Part shown: piece by piece, positions 61,538 through 64,000 of the stretch | Position numbering within the stretch: the first letter of the stretch is position 1 | Layout of the letters: each line of letters begins with the position of its first letter | Assembly: GCF_030695085.1 (NCBI RefSeq) | Contig: NZ_JAUYTS010000232.1 | Coordinates: 21,099 to 85,098 of the forward strand | Length of the DNA stretch: 64,000 bases | Direction of reading: 5' to 3' | Origin: Falsiroseomonas sp. | Lineage (GTDB): Bacteria > Pseudomonadota > Alphaproteobacteria > Acetobacterales > Acetobacteraceae | The notes under the pieces: generated by a model | Told to the model about the DNA's origin: nothing | Databases searched by the model: none | The model's input: the letters and a program-made list of their open reading frames with translations, nothing else | Position numbers and translations under genes: made by a program

Positions 61538-63577
61538 ATGGCGAAGGTCACGGTAGACGGGATCGAGGTCGAGGTCCCGAACGGCGCCACGGTGCTGCAG
61601 GCGTGCGAGGCCGCGGGCAAGGAAATTCCGCGCTTCTGCTACCACGAGCGGCTGAGCGTCGCCGGCAATTGCCGCATGTGCCTCGTGGAAGTGGAAAAGG
61701 CGCCGAAGCCCGTCGCCTCCTGCGCCTATCCGGTCGCGGATGGCATGGTGGTGAAGACGGACAGCCCTGTGGTGCGGAACGCGCGCCGCGGCGTCATGGA
61801 ATTCTTGCTGATCAACCACCCGCTGGATTGCCCGATTTGCGACCAGGGCGGCGAGTGCGACCTGCAGGACCAGGCGGTTGGCTACGGCATGGACCATTCC
61901 CGCTACCGCGAGGCGAAGCGGGCGGTGAAGGACAAGTATGTCGGGCCGCTGATCAAGACGATCATGACGCGCTGCATCCAGTGCACGCGCTGCGTCCGCT
62001 TCGCGGCGGAAGTGGCCGGCGTGCCGGAGCTGGGTGCCACGGGTCGCGGTGAGGCGATGGAAATCGGCACCTATGTCGAGAAGGCGCTGACCACCGAGCT
62101 TTCCGGCAACCTCATCGACATCTGCCCGGTCGGCGCACTGACCTCGCGCCCCTACGCCTTCGTGGCGCGGCCGTGGGAGCTGCGGAAGACGGACAGCATC
62201 GATGTGCAGGATGCGACCGGCACCAACATCCGCATCGACACGCGCGGCCCGGAAGTGCTGCGCATCCTGCCGCGCATCAATGAGGATGTGAACGAGGAAT
62301 GGATGGCCGATCGCGGCCGCTTTTCCTTCGACGGCCTCAAGCGCAAGCGGCTGGATCGGCCATGGGTGCGCGTGGATGGTGGGCTGCGGCAGGCAAGCTG
62401 GCCGGAGGCTTTTGCCGCCATCGCCACGAAGTTGAAGGGAATGCGCGGCGAGCGCATTGGCGCCATCGCCGGTGATCTGGTGGAAGCCGAAAGCATGTTC
62501 GCGCTGAAGGCGCTGATGGCGAAGCTCGGCTCCGAGAATCTGGATTGCCGCACGGATTTCGCCGCCGTCGATGTGACGCGGCCGGATTTCTATCGCTTCA
62601 ACACCACCATCGCCGGCATTGAGGAAGCGGATGCGCTGCTGATCATCGGCAGCAACCCGCGCACCGAATCCCCTGTCATCAACGCCCGCATCCGCAAGCG
62701 CTGGGTCGCCGGGCGCTTCCCGGTGGGCCGCATCGGCCCGGCCGGCATCGACCTGACCTATGCGCACGAACATCTGGGGGAGGGGCCGGACGCGATTCGC
62801 GCGCTGCTGGATGGCTCGCACCCCTTCATGGAAGTGCTGAAGACCGCCAAGCGTCCGATGGTGCTGCTCGGCCGCGGGGCGCTGATGCGCGCCGATGGGT
62901 TGGCGGTGCTGGCCGCGGCCTGGGAAGTGGCGCGCCAGGCGGATGCGCTGCGCGAGGATTGGCACGGCTTCAACCTGCTGCATCTGTTCGGCGGCCAGGT
63001 GGGCGCCCTGGCGCTCGGCTTCCTGCCGGGGGCCTCGGGCCAGGATATCGGCCAGATGCTGAATGGCGGCGTCGATGCGTTGTGGCTGCTGGGCGCGGAT
63101 GGCGTGGACCCGGCGACCATCCCGGCCGAGACCTTCGTGATCTATCAGGGTCACCACGGCGACCGCATTGCCGGCCGCGCTGACGTGATCCTGCCGGGCG
63201 CCGCCTATACCGAGAAGGACGGCACCTGGCTGAACACGGAAGGCCGCGTGCAGCGTGGGCACCTGGCCGTGCATCCGCCCGGCGAGGCGCGTGAGGATTG
63301 GCGCATCATCCGCGCGGCCAGCGAGGCTCTGGGCGCCACGCTGTCCTTCGATAGCCTGGCCGCGCTGCGTGACGCGATGGCGCTGGATGAGGGGTTGGAG
63401 CGTCGCTTCGTGGCGGACGCCACTGGCCCGGCTGCCGACCCATCTGCGATGTCCGCTGCGCCCTTCGTGCTGCCGCTGGCGAACTACCACCAGGCGGATG
63501 TCATTGCCCGCGCATCGGACGTGATGGCGCAATGTGCGGCGACCTACGCCGCGCCGATGCCGGTCGCGGCGGAGTAG
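61538..63577 (+). CDS. nuoG: NADH-quinone oxidoreductase subunit G
   Basis: NuoG (679 residues) carries several iron-sulfur clusters of the input module. The N-terminal [2Fe-2S] domain has CYHERLSVAGNCRMC; next comes the His-plus-three-Cys cluster (NHPLDCPICDQGGECDLQD) and a [4Fe-4S] group (RCIQCTRCVRF with ICPVGALTS). The rest is a molybdopterin-type fold without cofactor. ATG 61538 follows the nuoF stop by 5 bases. The frame is open to 61271 inside nuoF, which is not used. Confidence 0.96.
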   Translation: MAKVTVDGIEVEVPNGATVLQACEAAGKEIPRFCYHERLSVAGNCRMCLVEVEKAPKPVASCAYPVADGMVVKTDSPVVRNARRGVMEFLLINHPLDCPICDQGGECDLQDQAVGYGMDHSRYREAKRAVKDKYVGPLIKTIMTRCIQCTRCVRFAAEVAGVPELGATGRGEAMEIGTYVEKALTTELSGNLIDICPVGALTSRPYAFVARPWELRKTDSIDVQDATGTNIRIDTRGPEVLRILPRINEDVNEEWMADRGRFSFDGLKRKRLDRPWVRVDGGLRQASWPEAFAAIATKLKGMRGERIGAIAGDLVEAESMFALKALMAKLGSENLDCRTDFAAVDVTRPDFYRFNTTIAGIEEADALLIIGSNPRTESPVINARIRKRWVAGRFPVGRIGPAGIDLTYAHEHLGEGPDAIRALLDGSHPFMEVLKTAKRPMVLLGRGALMRADGLAVLAAAWEVARQADALREDWHGFNLLHLFGGQVGALALGFLPGASGQDIGQMLNGGVDALWLLGADGVDPATIPAETFVIYQGHHGDRIAGRADVILPGAAYTEKDGTWLNTEGRVQRGHLAVHPPGEAREDWRIIRAASEALGATLSFDSLAALRDAMALDEGLERRFVADATGPAADPSAMSAAPFVLPLANYHQADVIARASDVMAQCAATYAAPMPVAAE

Positions 63578-63581
63578 GGAC

Positions 63582-64000
63582 ATGGACGCTTTCCTCGCCA
63601 CGCCTCTGGGCGTGCTCGCGCTGACGGTCGCGCAGACCATGGCGCTGCTGGTGCCGCTGCTGCTCGGCGTCGCCTACCTCACCTGGGCGGAACGCAAGGT
63701 GCTCGGCGCCATGCAGATGCGGAAGGGGCCGAATGTCGTCGGCATCTTCGGCATGCTCCAGCCCTTCGCCGACGCCATCAAGATGCTGATGAAGGAGACC
63801 ATCATTCCTTCCGGCGCGTCGCGCGCGCTGTTCATCATGGCGCCGATGATCACCTTCATCCTGGCGATGCTGGGCTGGGCCGTGATCCCGGTGAATGACG
63901 GTTGGGCGATCGCCGACATCAATGTCGGCATCCTTTATCTGTTCGCGATCTCCTCGCTCGGCGTCTACGGAATCATCATCGCCGGCTGGGCCTCGAACTC
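63582..64000 (+). CDS. nuoH: NADH-quinone oxidoreductase subunit H, 3' end outside the window
   Basis: The first 139 codons of NuoH, the membrane subunit next to the quinone chamber. It starts MDAFLATPLGVLALTVAQT; the next helix ends at YLTWAERKVLGAMQMRKGPN, which is the NuoH signature, followed by LQPFADAIKMLMKE. GGAGTAGGGA right before the ATG is the ribosome site. The gene continues past base 64000. Confidence 0.97.
   Translation, partial: MDAFLATPLGVLALTVAQTMALLVPLLLGVAYLTWAERKVLGAMQMRKGPNVVGIFGMLQPFADAIKMLMKETIIPSGASRALFIMAPMITFILAMLGWAVIPVNDGWAIADINVGILYLFAISSLGVYGIIIAGWASN

Overview
The window is a chromosomal stretch of a GC-rich alphaproteobacterium, most likely a member of the Acetobacteraceae close to Roseomonas. 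The order tRNA-Leu, tig, clpP, clpX, lon, HU, tRNA-Val, tRNA-Asp, nuoABCDEFGH, together with lpxB, secDF and heavy use of G/C-ending codons, supports this; the genus is an inference, because no rRNA is present. I saw no transposase, integrase, phage gene or CRISPR array. Genes are packed, with many 1-8 base stop/start overlaps, and most of the many long antisense frames are shadows of high-GC genes.

Bases 1-12,630 start with the 3' part of hflX. A catabolic/uptake cluster follows: an oligopeptide/nickel-type ABC transporter (two solute-binding proteins, two permeases, two ATPases) interleaved with two different amidohydrolases, then an iron-dependent alcohol dehydrogenase. Bases 12,600-19,600 hold an EAL protein, secD-secF followed by a translationally coupled Bug-type binding protein, a Gfo/Idh/MocA oxidoreductase and a DUF808 membrane protein. 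Bases 18,655-22,260 (minus strand) form a tightly overlapped operon: GNAT, nitrilase, lpxB, DUF808.

Bases 22,300-29,800 hold a SemiSWEET gene that appears to have lost its stop codon at a 17-bp tandem repeat, a STAS/GPP34 pair, a zinc-homeostasis island (COG0523 GTPase, hisI, divergent zur), a winged-helix regulator, and a minus-strand operon Nudix, alaX, sseA, metC. Bases 29,800-38,600 hold transporters (EamA, MFS), a MaoC dehydratase, a 50-residue membrane protein, a sulfotransferase-TPR protein, a GNAT, a ParA-like ATPase, a proline-rich exported protein, the NAD(P)HX repair enzyme and malonyl-CoA decarboxylase. Bases 38,700-45,000 form a signalling block: a CheB-CheR-PAS-HWE kinase fusion facing a three-gene operon (CHASE3 kinase, small response regulator, receiver-HWE kinase).

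Bases 45,200-48,660 carry a homodimeric pyruvate-dehydrogenase-like E1 without E2/E3, coupled to a methyltransferase. From 48,700 to the end come tRNA-Leu, the proteostasis genes tig-clpP-clpX-lon, HU, two tRNAs and the complex I operon, which runs off the window inside nuoH.

The most striking single observation is in lon: the Walker B glutamate reads as lysine (LLDKID instead of LLDEID), inside a patch of codon use unlike the rest of the gene.
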